A DNA stretch of 64,000 nt from Ravibacter sp037191015. GTDB lineage: Bacteria > Bacteroidota > Bacteroidia > Cytophagales > Spirosomataceae. This document shows positions 44,993-53,314 of this stretch, in pieces (position 1 is the stretch's first letter; every line of letters starts with the position of its first letter). The translations under genes and the position numbers were made by a program. The notes below the pieces were generated by a model. That model was not told where the DNA came from. It made no database searches and saw only the letters and a program-made list of their open reading frames with translations. The stretch covers positions 1-64,000 of the forward strand of contig JBBCKD010000027.1 in NCBI GenBank assembly GCA_037191015.1, written 5' to 3'.

Positions 44993-45094
44993 AACCACAG
45001 AGGGCGCAAAGATAAGCTGCAAAGTTCACAAAACGTCGAAAATCAACCGTCTGAGCTTTGTGAACTCCGTGCTTACTCTGTACCCTCTTTGGTT
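44993..45094. repeat. Large imperfect palindromic repeat
   Basis: The left arm starts AACCACAGAGGGCGCAAAG and the right arm ends CTCTGTACCCTCTTTGGTT. The reverse complement of the right arm runs along the left one for about 40 bases with several mismatches (ending AGTTCACAAA in both). The words (ACCACAGAG, TTCACAAA) are like those of dispersed palindromic repeats in other bacteria. It lies between the M20 peptidase and DegT genes and may act as a terminator or an RNA-stabilizing hairpin. Confidence 0.7.
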
Positions 45095-45124
45095 CTAACC
45101 CCTTTTCAGGCCGGCATCTAGCCG

Positions 45125-46339
45125 TCAGCTAAACGCAGCTTTGATCTTCCGGATGGCGCCAGCAAAAGCTTCCATATCCTTCTTGTCTCCCAGCAGCGAA
45201 TTCTGTAAAATCCAGACCGATTCATTACAGGCTTTCTCCGCTTCTTCGCAGTACACCCCCGTATAATCGACCGACTCCGGGATTGCGTAGCACATGAACC
45301 GTTTTTCCTGGAACAGGGGTTGTTTGTAGAGCGGGTGCGGATAACCTTTCAGACAGGGGACGCCCTCTGCCGCAAGCAGGTTTACAAATTCTTCCCTGCT
45401 CAGGCCTCCGAAAGATTCTGGCCGGTATCGGAATATAAAAAGGTGATAGCAGTTGAGCGTTTCACCCACATCACTTTTCAACGGCTCGACTCCTTCTATT
45501 TCATTCAGCAGCTGCGCAAGATAACGACCGTTAACATGCCTGATCCTGGTCTGCGCCTCCAGCCGCTTCAGTTGCTCGGTCAGCATGACGGCCTGCATCT
45601 GCGTCAGGCGATAGTTGCAGCCTGCGTTAAAGTGGTCATACCACTGTCCTTCTTCAAGCCTGCCCACATTTCGCAGGGAAGCCATCATCTTATACATTTC
45701 CTCGTCGTTCGTCACCACAACCCCTCCCTCACCGCTTGTCATGTTTTTTGAAGACTGGAAACTGAAGCTTCCCGCTTTTCCTATGCTCCCGAGCTTCCTG
45801 CCTTTATATTCGGCTCCGTGCCCGTGAGCTGCGTCTTCTATCACTGTCAGACCGTGCTTTTCGGCTATTGCCAGGATACTGTCCATGTCGCATGCAAGGC
45901 CGCCGAAATGTACCGGGATGATCGCTTTGGTACGTGGAGTGATGGCTGCTTCGATTTTAGCCGGATCCAGGTTAAAAGTACCAGGGTCTATATCTACAAA
46001 GACAGGAACAGCATTACATTCTATTACTGTAGAAGCAGTAGCTATAAAAGTATAAGGCGGGACGATCACCTCATCTCCGGGCCTGATACCGCTAGCAATG
46101 ATGGCGATGCGCAGGGAAACCGATCCGTTCACGCAGCTTACAGCATATTTTGTGCCGCAGTAGCTGGCAAAAGCCTGCTCGAACCCGGCTACTTTATCCT
46201 GGCAATTGGGACTTCCCCACTTCCCGCTGCGCAATACGTCTTCTACAGCTTTTATTTCGTTATCGTCAAAAACGGGCCATTCGAAATTTTTCTCTACCGA
46301 TTTGCGACCTCCGTAAAAGGCCAGATGTTCTTTGGACAT
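45125..46339 (-). CDS. DegT/DnrJ/EryC1/StrS-family aminotransferase (cytoplasmic)
   Basis: This 404-residue PLP-dependent enzyme family usually transaminates keto sugars to amino sugars. Motifs: GDEVIVPPYTFIATAST (cofactor fold), VIEDAAHGHGA with the Asp that holds the pyridine nitrogen, and SFQSSKNMTSGEGG with the Schiff-base Lys. No signal peptide is seen. A paralogue at 60186 has a Tat signal. It is the last gene of the minus-strand PUL 2, 55 bases after the metallophosphoesterase gene. Its substrate could be a sugar released by the PUL enzymes; that is inference. Confidence 0.9.
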   Translation of the reverse strand: MSKEHLAFYGGRKSVEKNFEWPVFDDNEIKAVEDVLRSGKWGSPNCQDKVAGFEQAFASYCGTKYAVSCVNGSVSLRIAIIASGIRPGDEVIVPPYTFIATASTVIECNAVPVFVDIDPGTFNLDPAKIEAAITPRTKAIIPVHFGGLACDMDSILAIAEKHGLTVIEDAAHGHGAEYKGRKLGSIGKAGSFSFQSSKNMTSGEGGVVVTNDEEMYKMMASLRNVGRLEEGQWYDHFNAGCNYRLTQMQAVMLTEQLKRLEAQTRIRHVNGRYLAQLLNEIEGVEPLKSDVGETLNCYHLFIFRYRPESFGGLSREEFVNLLAAEGVPCLKGYPHPLYKQPLFQEKRFMCYAIPESVDYTGVYCEEAEKACNESVWILQNSLLGDKKDMEAFAGAIRKIKAAFS

Positions 46340-46394
46340 GAAAGAATATAATTTTACAGATTTTGACTATTTCGTTACTAATCGTATCTCCTTA

Positions 46395-48179
46395 TCACTT
46401 GGTAATACTCAGCTCATCTTTAATATTTCCTTCAGGATCGTAGCAGACGTACCGGAGTGTATTGCCGTTAATGGTCATATGCTGGTACAACGGTCCGCCC
46501 GGATACCGTTTCACCGCGTACTCCTCTTCCGGCCATTCCTTCTGTTTCCCTTCGATGCTGATCGACATCGTGTATACAGTACCCTTTGAGAAATCGCTCA
46601 CTGCCTGGTTATTATAGATGGGCTTTGTCCGCAGGTAATAATGCATATGCCCGCCCATCACCATATCTACATGGTATTTGTCGAAAACCGGCCCCCATTC
46701 GGCGATGATCTCTGGATAAGGTTCTACAAAGTTGTAAGGCGGAAAGTGAAACATCACAAATTTCCAGGCCGCGTCGGTCTCCGACAATTGTTTTGTGATC
46801 CATTCTGTCTGTGCCGGGAGAGGAGATGTCGCATCGATCATCAGGAAAAGGGCATTCCCGTACCGATAGGCATACGTCATTTCTGCCAGAACCCCCGAAG
46901 GGCCATTTTCCGGGTAGCTGAACATCTCTTTGTACATCCAGGCCCCGAGGCCGTCCTGGCTGTCGTGATTCCCGGGAATGGTCATCACCGGTTTCGAAGC
47001 GAATACGTTGCCGGTATAAGCAAACAGCTTGTCCCAGTCGTCCCTGTGCAGGCCGGTCGATACCAGGTCGCCCGCTATCTGGTAGAAGTTTACATCGGGA
47101 TGCCTTTCCGTGGTTTTCTGCAGCATTTCGCCAAATACCGGGGAATGATGCGTGTCGCCGAACCAGATGTAAGAAAAGGGTTTTGCTTCCTCCGGCGCAG
47201 TGTCGAACGAGAAGGTGTCCGTCCAGCCGGTTTTACTGCTTCCCACGCGGTAGCGATACTTCGTACCTGCCTCCAGGTTGCTCAGCCTGGCGGTGTAACG
47301 ATTCACGAAGCGATCATTTCTCAGCAGCCTGTCTTCCATCACAAAAGCCTCGCCTGCTACCGACGCCGTATCGGGAAGCCCGTCGGGCCAGTATTGCACA
47401 AGGCTCTCCCCCACTGTTTTAGCGGTCCGCCATTGAATGTCCTGAGACAAAGCCGGGTTGCCGCTCCATGTAAGCAATACCTGGTCGGGGATACCGGACG
47501 AGGGAAAAGGCGTATCCCGGAACGCACGGATAAGATGTGCTTCTCTTGCCCTGCCGCGGATCGTTGTCAGCAACTGACCGCCGCGCAGTTCCCCGGGAAC
47601 GTTCGTGAGCACAAGCCCGTCCCAGTCATGATAAGTAAATGCCCCGGTATCCATTTTCATAATATGCTGGTTTTCAGGAAATACAGGACTGACCGACAGG
47701 CTGTCATTTTCCGAAAGGGGTTTTACGCTCACAAAATAAACCGGGCGGTGCTTATCAAAGCCATTGATCCCCAGCTTTACCCGCCCCGCCGGAAAGTCCT
47801 TCTGCCACACCTCGTAGGTGTACATTTCGTTTTCTACGGTCATGTCCGTTTTTGAAAAACCGCCTGATTCCAGCCAGAACGGGACCTCTTTCTGACTTTT
47901 ATCCCGCATCAGGGAAACTCTCGACGGTACATTGACATCAAACATCCAGTAATGCTCCGCCAGGACTTCTTTTTCCCGACCAGTAAGAAGGCCTAAAATG
48001 TAGGAGCTGCTCAATGTATCCATCTGCTCCGGCGTGTAGGTGGCGTATATCCGGGTAACGAGGTCATCCACGACCTCCCTCACGGATAGCTCCAAACCCG
48101 TTTCAACCCTGCTTCTGCACCCGGAAACAAGTGAGAGGGTTGCCAGTAATAAAACGCATACAATATTTGGCCTGGGCAT
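46395..48179 (-). CDS. Lipoprotein metallophosphoesterase with purple-acid-phosphatase-like N-domain
   Basis: This is a 594-residue lipoprotein (lipobox SLVSGC). The middle shows a fibronectin-like purple acid phosphatase N-domain (LTWSGNPALSQDIQWRT, YRYRVGSS). Then comes the calcineurin-like phosphoesterase domain with WFGDTHHSP, IAGDLVSTG, PGNHDSQ, MFHFPPYN and GGHMHYYLR, giving the two-metal site ligands. It should hydrolyse phosphate esters in the periplasm or at the cell surface. About 200 N-terminal residues before the Fn-like domain are unassigned. It belongs to the minus-strand PUL 2 line, followed by the DegT gene. A strong hairpin lies upstream of the start. Confidence 0.88.
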   Translation of the reverse strand: MPRPNIVCVLLLATLSLVSGCRSRVETGLELSVREVVDDLVTRIYATYTPEQMDTLSSSYILGLLTGREKEVLAEHYWMFDVNVPSRVSLMRDKSQKEVPFWLESGGFSKTDMTVENEMYTYEVWQKDFPAGRVKLGINGFDKHRPVYFVSVKPLSENDSLSVSPVFPENQHIMKMDTGAFTYHDWDGLVLTNVPGELRGGQLLTTIRGRAREAHLIRAFRDTPFPSSGIPDQVLLTWSGNPALSQDIQWRTAKTVGESLVQYWPDGLPDTASVAGEAFVMEDRLLRNDRFVNRYTARLSNLEAGTKYRYRVGSSKTGWTDTFSFDTAPEEAKPFSYIWFGDTHHSPVFGEMLQKTTERHPDVNFYQIAGDLVSTGLHRDDWDKLFAYTGNVFASKPVMTIPGNHDSQDGLGAWMYKEMFSYPENGPSGVLAEMTYAYRYGNALFLMIDATSPLPAQTEWITKQLSETDAAWKFVMFHFPPYNFVEPYPEIIAEWGPVFDKYHVDMVMGGHMHYYLRTKPIYNNQAVSDFSKGTVYTMSISIEGKQKEWPEEEYAVKRYPGGPLYQHMTINGNTLRYVCYDPEGNIKDELSITK

Positions 48180-48212
48180 TCTTATTCGGTATAAAATTTA
48201 ATTTTAAACATA

Positions 48213-48244
48213 AAGGCAGGCAGAGATTGATCTCTGCCTGCCTT
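48213..48244 (-). terminator. Strong intrinsic hairpin between two minus-strand genes
   Basis: Perfect 14-bp stem AAGGCAGGCAGAGA (48213-48226) and its complement (48231-48244) with loop TTGA. Read on the minus strand it is followed by TTTATGTTT, so it can terminate the transcript of the 75-residue gene. Confidence 0.75.
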
Positions 48245-48297
48245 ACTTCTATATTTCTGCTGCTATCAAAGATATTGCCTCTTTCCAGGTTCTTTGT

Positions 48298-48525
48298 TCA
48301 ACACTTATCTTCATTCTGTCGCTTCAAAAGATCGTTGAAGTAGTTCTCCAGCACGTCGGAATAAACTTTTACTATTTCGTCGTCATTCATTCCGCTCAGT
48401 AAATCATCAAGATCTTCCCGCGACAATTTGCTATTGATCAACGCTTCCGCTAAGTATTTGGCACGTGAGATCTCCATGATCCTGTTTAGAATAATACTCC
48501 TGCCTTTATTACTTTGTATTTTCAA
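48298..48525 (-). CDS. Small hypothetical protein
   Basis: This 75-residue acidic, helical-looking protein has no signal or membrane segment (AKYLAEALINSKLSREDLDD, then GMNDDEIVKVYSDVLENYFN). I do not recognise a family. An inner ATG at 48477 (MEISRAKYLAEAL) is a plausible alternative start. A terminator follows 54 bases downstream, and the PhoPQ-related gene lies upstream, separated by 113 bases, so it may be a separate transcription unit. Its codon-level structure is consistent with a real gene, but function is unknown. Confidence 0.55.
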   Translation of the reverse strand: MKIQSNKGRSIILNRIMEISRAKYLAEALINSKLSREDLDDLLSGMNDDEIVKVYSDVLENYFNDLLKRQNEDKC

Positions 48526-48638
48526 TAAGGACCACTGAATCTTTCAAAAAGTTTTACACAATCACACCAAAACTGGACAATAATCTATAAAAAAATGCCA
48601 ATATCCTGGAAAATAAGATCATTGGTCTTAATTAAAAA

Positions 48639-49994
48639 TTAATCGGCCCAGACCTTTTCCGGGTCTGCAATAAACACTCTCGTGCTGGTGAGATAGTCGG
48701 TTCCGTTGGGTGCCTGGTACTTAAGATCTACATAAAATGCCCGGTAGCCGCTTCCCGGTAAGGGCTGATTTACCTTCAAAACCTTTTTCCCGGACACCTT
48801 CACGGGAACACTGCTCCATTTCTCATCCCTGAAGTCTTTATCTTTGGAATCCGTCGACCAAAGCGTGGCGCCGATCAGCTTCCCGGGAGTGGTACCCACC
48901 TCGATCCGGGCAGTCTTTTTCTTTACAGAGAGGTCCCAGGTACATTCGGGATAATCTTTGCCCCGGAGGGTATGGGCCCAGAAACCTCCCAGCGCCTGTA
49001 TGGCCTGCGCGCCGCCGCCGAGGTCATGGCCGGCGTTGGGTACATAGTGAAGCAGGTTCTTCCCGGGTATATCCTTATAATAGTTTTTGATATTGTCTAC
49101 TACCCAGTAAGGGTCATTGGTACCCATGAAGATCATTTTCGGGACAGTCAGCCGGGCGCGGTAAGAGTACGGGTCTACCATGGCCGTAATGGCCTGGCCC
49201 TCGGGTGTGCTGTGCGACTGGGGGATTCCCAGCTTCACGTAGTCATTTATTTCTACGCTGTAGTCGCCCCAGGTTTTGATCTGGTAATCAAGGCTGGCCG
49301 GCATGTTGAGAATATCGATTACCATAGGGCCTATCGCTTCCACTCTAGGATCTTTAATGGCCCCGGTAAGCCAGGAAGTCCATCCTCTTTTCGAGGCGCC
49401 CGACACAGTGAACCGGTTGATTTTGTGGCTATACTTTTTCAGGGAAAATTCCTGCACGGCATCCATCGCTTTCACCGCGCTTTTGACCATAGGAAACAAC
49501 GCCGGCCATGAATAGTCCTTATCCTTTTTGAAGTTATGAAGCGTAAAAGAGATAAGGGCGTCTTCTTTCAGGTTGTCATAAAGCGGCTGGTTGGGAACCT
49601 GCCTGATCAGGGCCACGGTCGCTTCGTTTTCGAGCGCAAGACCCATCAATCCTCTGAGAAGTCCGTCATTCGTCTTGGAGCTCCAGTTGGGCTCACCGTC
49701 CTTTATGCCCCCTCCCGTCACAAAAAGAAGCGCACCATCATAGCTGCGCTTGTCGGGCGTAATGATCGTGAGCTGATGTTTCCACACAATATTCTGCCAG
49801 GTTTGAGAAGTCAGAAGGACCTGGTTGACTGTCACCCCGTTTTCAGAGAAAGACTCCTTTTCTTCCCACTTATAGGTTTTGTCTCCGTTGGCAATATAGG
49901 TATCCAACGCGTTTTCGGGCGTAACCTGGCCTGCAGAAAAGCCTGCCAGCAGGCATAAAAGAAAGGCCGAAATGATTCGATTCTTGAATAGCAT
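48639..49994 (-). CDS. PhoPQ-activated pathogenicity-related (PqaA-like) secreted protein
   Basis: This 451-residue exported protein (signal ending GFSAGQ) fits PF10142. Typical features: alpha/beta-hydrolase-like core with YDGALLFVTGGGIKDGEP, FTVSGASKRGWTSWLTGA (nucleophile-elbow-like GASKRG) and KMIFMGTNDPYWVVDN, ending in a beta-sandwich (NQPLPGSGYRAFYVDLKYQ). The family is named from a Salmonella gene, but enzyme activity is not defined. In Bacteroidota it is common near glycan loci. It lies within the minus-strand PUL 2. Its promoter region contains the 70-bp tandem repeats. Confidence 0.88.
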   Translation of the reverse strand: MLFKNRIISAFLLCLLAGFSAGQVTPENALDTYIANGDKTYKWEEKESFSENGVTVNQVLLTSQTWQNIVWKHQLTIITPDKRSYDGALLFVTGGGIKDGEPNWSSKTNDGLLRGLMGLALENEATVALIRQVPNQPLYDNLKEDALISFTLHNFKKDKDYSWPALFPMVKSAVKAMDAVQEFSLKKYSHKINRFTVSGASKRGWTSWLTGAIKDPRVEAIGPMVIDILNMPASLDYQIKTWGDYSVEINDYVKLGIPQSHSTPEGQAITAMVDPYSYRARLTVPKMIFMGTNDPYWVVDNIKNYYKDIPGKNLLHYVPNAGHDLGGGAQAIQALGGFWAHTLRGKDYPECTWDLSVKKKTARIEVGTTPGKLIGATLWSTDSKDKDFRDEKWSSVPVKVSGKKVLKVNQPLPGSGYRAFYVDLKYQAPNGTDYLTSTRVFIADPEKVWAD

Positions 49995-50332
49995 TTGAAT
50001 TAGAATAAAGTATTAAATTTTTGGTTATCAATATTTGTGAGGAAAAAACTCACCCCTGGCCCCTCCTTAAACACCAGACCGTCTTCCTGTTATCTTAATC
50101 CCTTAATGTTTTATTTTTCTAACCATTAAGAAATTAAGGACAGTTAAGGAGGACCTTAAATGATCTTAATCCCTTGATGTTTTATTTTTCTAACCATTAA
50201 GAAATTAAGGGCAGTTAAGGAGGACCTTAATGATCTTAATCCCTTAATGTTTTATTTTTCTAACCATTAAGAAATTAAGGGCAGTTAAGAAAGGCCTTAA
50301 TGATCTTAATCCCTTAATGTTTTTCCTAACCG
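49995..50332. other. Intergenic region holding a 70-bp tandem repeat array
   Basis: The 338 bases lie between the ceramidase-like gene and the PhoPQ-related gene, both minus strand. The right 240 bases are the tandem repeat given as a separate feature; the left 97 bases show no clear promoter or gene. Confidence 0.6.
50092..50332. repeat. Tandem repeat, 3.4 copies of a 70-71 bp unit
   Basis: Units start ATCTTAATCCCTT at 50092, 50163, 50233 and 50303. The period is 71, 70, 70, and the fourth copy is incomplete. Inside each copy CCCTTAAT and ATTAAGGG are inverted repeats (the first and second copies carry single-base changes), separated by TTTTATTTTTCTAACC-type sequence. Copies are nearly identical. 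The array follows the stop of the ceramidase-like gene (50333) and precedes the PhoPQ-related gene. Candidate roles are protein-binding sites or an RNA-stabilising array. Confidence 0.9.
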
Positions 50333-51589
50333 CTATTTCCTCTTCAGGAGCTTATTAAAAACAAGATCACGATAAAGATCATAGGTATTTTCTCCGAGGG
50401 TGGTCCTGGAAATGTAATTGTAGGTTTGGAAGCTTTGGAAATCTTCCCGGGTCATGATATAACCGAAGGCGTCATTGGTCAACCCCAGCAGGAAAGGAAA
50501 ATCGGTCTGCATATTCCGTTTCAGGTAATAACCGATATTCGGCAGCGCTTCGCCGGGAATGGTCAGTAGCTTCGCCGGTCCGAGGCTGACAAGATTCACC
50601 TGGGTGGAGACTTTATCGGTTGCATCCGACATCAGGCTGACCGGAGAGCTCTTAAGCACCATGCGCATAGACTCGTTATCGACAGGCAATGTAAGCCTTT
50701 CTGCAAGATTGGAAACCTGCGGATTGCTGATCACGGGGGCGTCTTTGACGATACGCAGCGCCTCGTCTGCCAGCAGGTGGCCTATCCTGACGCACTCCTG
50801 CCACATGTCCGGCTCCGATTTGCCGTCGCCGCGGTTATCGGCGGTTACCATCCCGCCAAGCGCGCCGTTCATAAAGATCGCGGTTCCGCCGGTCTGCTGC
50901 TCGATCCTTTCATAGAGAGGGCCGCACAGGTCGGGGCTCAGTATCCCTCTTTTGGAACCGAGTACTTCAGGGTGAACGGCGTAATTGACCATGGTGGCGA
51001 TCACTTTTTTATTGTCGTCCGCCGACAATACCTGTATCACGCCGCACCGCGGATCGTACAGCTTTTCTGCGTAATAGTTATAAGCGATACGGCCTTTGGC
51101 TTCGCCTACGGCAACTTTTAACGCTGCCGGCCGAAGATTACCGACCGCCTCATTGATAGCCTCAGCAACCTGGCCTACGCACCAGTCAAGGTATTTCAGA
51201 TCGACAGAAGATTTCCCCGATTCATCGGGAAAACCGTAAGCATCGGGAGCGCTATGCGTATGCGTAACGCCTATCAGGATGTTTTCCGGCGGGATCCCCT
51301 TCACCAGCTTCCTTGACCGGTCACCGAGCGCCGCCGGCCAGCCGAGGTTGTCGATGCCCACAAAAGCAACGCGTACACCCTGGTTTTCGACCACCAGCGC
51401 CCTGACAAAAAGATCGCCTTTCTTCTCGGTAGCCGGCTTGGGGAAACCCATTCCTCCCGATACGGGCAGCAACGGATCGGGCGTGATGACCCTCACCGAA
51501 GCTCCTGCCTTAAACGACTGACCGTAAGAATGCGTGAATACGCCGATAAGGCATATCCACGCATTGATCCATAAAAATATAAGTCTCAC
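50333..51589 (-). CDS. Neutral/alkaline ceramidase-like protein, copy 1
   Basis: This 418-residue secreted protein (signal MRLIFLWINAWICLIGVFTH, ending SYGQ) fits the N-terminal domain of neutral ceramidase (PF04734): FKAGASVRVITPDPLLPVSG, GVTHTHSAPDAYGF for zinc binding, and NYAVHPEVLGS. Where true ceramidases have a GDVSPN motif with the catalytic Ser, this protein has MNGALGGMVTAD. It is much shorter than the roughly 650-residue ceramidases and lacks the C-terminal domain. It is divergent from the two homologues at 58.5 and 61.6 kb. It lies directly after SusD in PUL 2, 14 bases away, so its substrate is more likely a glycan-related amide or ester than ceramide. Confidence 0.82.
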   Translation of the reverse strand: MRLIFLWINAWICLIGVFTHSYGQSFKAGASVRVITPDPLLPVSGGMGFPKPATEKKGDLFVRALVVENQGVRVAFVGIDNLGWPAALGDRSRKLVKGIPPENILIGVTHTHSAPDAYGFPDESGKSSVDLKYLDWCVGQVAEAINEAVGNLRPAALKVAVGEAKGRIAYNYYAEKLYDPRCGVIQVLSADDNKKVIATMVNYAVHPEVLGSKRGILSPDLCGPLYERIEQQTGGTAIFMNGALGGMVTADNRGDGKSEPDMWQECVRIGHLLADEALRIVKDAPVISNPQVSNLAERLTLPVDNESMRMVLKSSPVSLMSDATDKVSTQVNLVSLGPAKLLTIPGEALPNIGYYLKRNMQTDFPFLLGLTNDAFGYIMTREDFQSFQTYNYISRTTLGENTYDLYRDLVFNKLLKRK

Positions 51590-51603
51590 TGAGCTGCTTT
51601 TTA

Positions 51604-53289
51604 TTACCAGGGCTTACCGGTTCCCTGTATAATCCAGGGCTTCGAATAAATACTGTTTGCCGCACCGTCATCTCCCAAAGGAGAATATTGCGTCTTCTCG
51701 AGACGCTCGTTTGCCTTGCCGATATTTTCCGCGTTCTGGTTCCTCTCGGCAAGCGGATAATAAAAACGTACCGGCAGCACACCGGCCAGTGAGGCTCCCT
51801 CCAGATTCGGGAAGCCCGTCCTCCTCCAGTCCATCCAGGCTTCGGTCGCTACAGACCAGCTGGAGATCCATTTCTGGGTGATGATCTGCTCCTGTGTGCC
51901 GTCGAATTTAACCAGGGGCTGCGCGAGGTAGGCAGCCAGGGCGGCGGCATCGGTCAGCCCCCACGCCTGGAACGAAGCCTGTATGGCCTGCTGGTAGTGG
52001 GTCTCGGCGTCGCCGGCGTTCCAGCCATAGACGGCAGAAGCCTCCGCCAGTATAAAGTGTACTTCGGCTGCAGACATTATCCTTGCCCTGATCCCGCTTT
52101 TGGCATCGGCAAATTTGCTGTTTACCCACGACACATGCGGATTACGGGCAGACTGGCTTCCGTTCGTAAACTGGTTGTAGACATAAGGCACCGACAATCT
52201 GATAGGAAGCCCTACGTAATCCGGGTGCTGGTTAATACTTTCGATCGGAGTTCCGGCGGGCCGCAGCCTGTCGGGAGAAATGTAGCGTACTCTTCTGGGC
52301 ACCCCGTTTACGAGCGTATCGGCCACCCTGTCGGTATTGGGCGGAAGTGAAGCGTTTACCTGTAAAAAGATCTCTACCTTGTTGGCCCACACCCCGATCC
52401 TGGGGTCGTTCCTGTCGAGAAGCGCCTGAACCAGCGTCTGGCACATTTTGATGCGACGATAGTTGGTGGCATCGTTGTCGTAAGTAGCGTTCGACGGCCA
52501 GGAATCGGCATTGCTGTTGCCCGGGAAGGCCATTGCTACATCGTCGGCAACGTTAGTGATAACGGGATACTGGGTCGGGTTGCCCGCAATCTTCTCTATC
52601 CCCGCTTTGGCTACCGTAGGCAGCTTTTCAGCCAGGCGCATGTAGTAACGGAGCGCGAGCGAGTTGCCGAATTTTCTCCATTTCGAAGCATTTCCCTGGA
52701 AATAAACGTCGGCGCTTCCAAGCGCACTGTTGAACGACGAAGCGGACAGCAATGTATTGGCCAGCTCGAGATCGGCCAGGATACCTTCGTAAATCTGTTG
52801 CTGAGAATCGAATTCGGGATAGATCACGTCGAGCGTTCTTTTGTCTCCCTGCAGCGCCTTGGAATACGGCGCATCGCCCCACAGGTCGGTAATGAGGCCG
52901 AACATCAGCGATTTCATAATCAGGCTGACCGCCTGGTGAAGCGGCTGCTCCATTTCTACGGCCTTATCATACACAAATTTATTATTGCGCAGGATGCCGT
53001 AATAGCCCGACCAGTCGTTGCTTCCACCCCATTCATAGGTATTATGGCCGCCCGTCCAGCCGTCTTTCTGGGTATGCTGCATGACCCCGGCGATATCCTG
53101 GTAACCCAGTCCGACAAAGGTCCTTCCGGCTTCGCTCAGCACGGTGCTCAGCACCAGGTTAGGGCTGGCAGTCTCGGGGTTCGAACCGTTGGGGTTCTCA
53201 TTCATTTCGATAAGCTGGTCGGTACACGACAGCGACGTGAGTACGCCGAAAACCAGGCCCGTCTTATATATTTTCTTTAGTAAACTCAT
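51604..53289 (-). CDS. SusD-like_2 glycan-binding lipoprotein
   Basis: This 561-residue SusD/RagB-family lipoprotein (lipobox TSLSC, then TDQLIEMNENPNG) has the SusD-like_2 pattern: DIAGVMQHTQKDGWTGG near the N-terminus, SAAEVHFILAEASAVYGWN and KWISSWSVATEAWMDWRRTG near the C-terminus. It would cap the SusC transporter encoded 25 bases upstream and bind ligand at the cell surface. Unlike locus 1, no lyase follows. The next gene encodes a ceramidase-like protein. Confidence 0.94.
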   Translation of the reverse strand: MSLLKKIYKTGLVFGVLTSLSCTDQLIEMNENPNGSNPETASPNLVLSTVLSEAGRTFVGLGYQDIAGVMQHTQKDGWTGGHNTYEWGGSNDWSGYYGILRNNKFVYDKAVEMEQPLHQAVSLIMKSLMFGLITDLWGDAPYSKALQGDKRTLDVIYPEFDSQQQIYEGILADLELANTLLSASSFNSALGSADVYFQGNASKWRKFGNSLALRYYMRLAEKLPTVAKAGIEKIAGNPTQYPVITNVADDVAMAFPGNSNADSWPSNATYDNDATNYRRIKMCQTLVQALLDRNDPRIGVWANKVEIFLQVNASLPPNTDRVADTLVNGVPRRVRYISPDRLRPAGTPIESINQHPDYVGLPIRLSVPYVYNQFTNGSQSARNPHVSWVNSKFADAKSGIRARIMSAAEVHFILAEASAVYGWNAGDAETHYQQAIQASFQAWGLTDAAALAAYLAQPLVKFDGTQEQIITQKWISSWSVATEAWMDWRRTGFPNLEGASLAGVLPVRFYYPLAERNQNAENIGKANERLEKTQYSPLGDDGAANSIYSKPWIIQGTGKPW

Positions 53290-53314
53290 GATTTTAAAGA
53301 CTTTAAGGTTGGCT

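Noticed and set aside
46641..47855. 404-codon plus-strand frame opposite the metallophosphoesterase
   Set aside because: The opposite strand has complete phosphoesterase motifs; the frame here is rich in His/Arg/Pro and has none.
50092..50332. CRISPR array
   Set aside because: The repeats are directly tandem with no variable spacers between them, and no cas genes are present.
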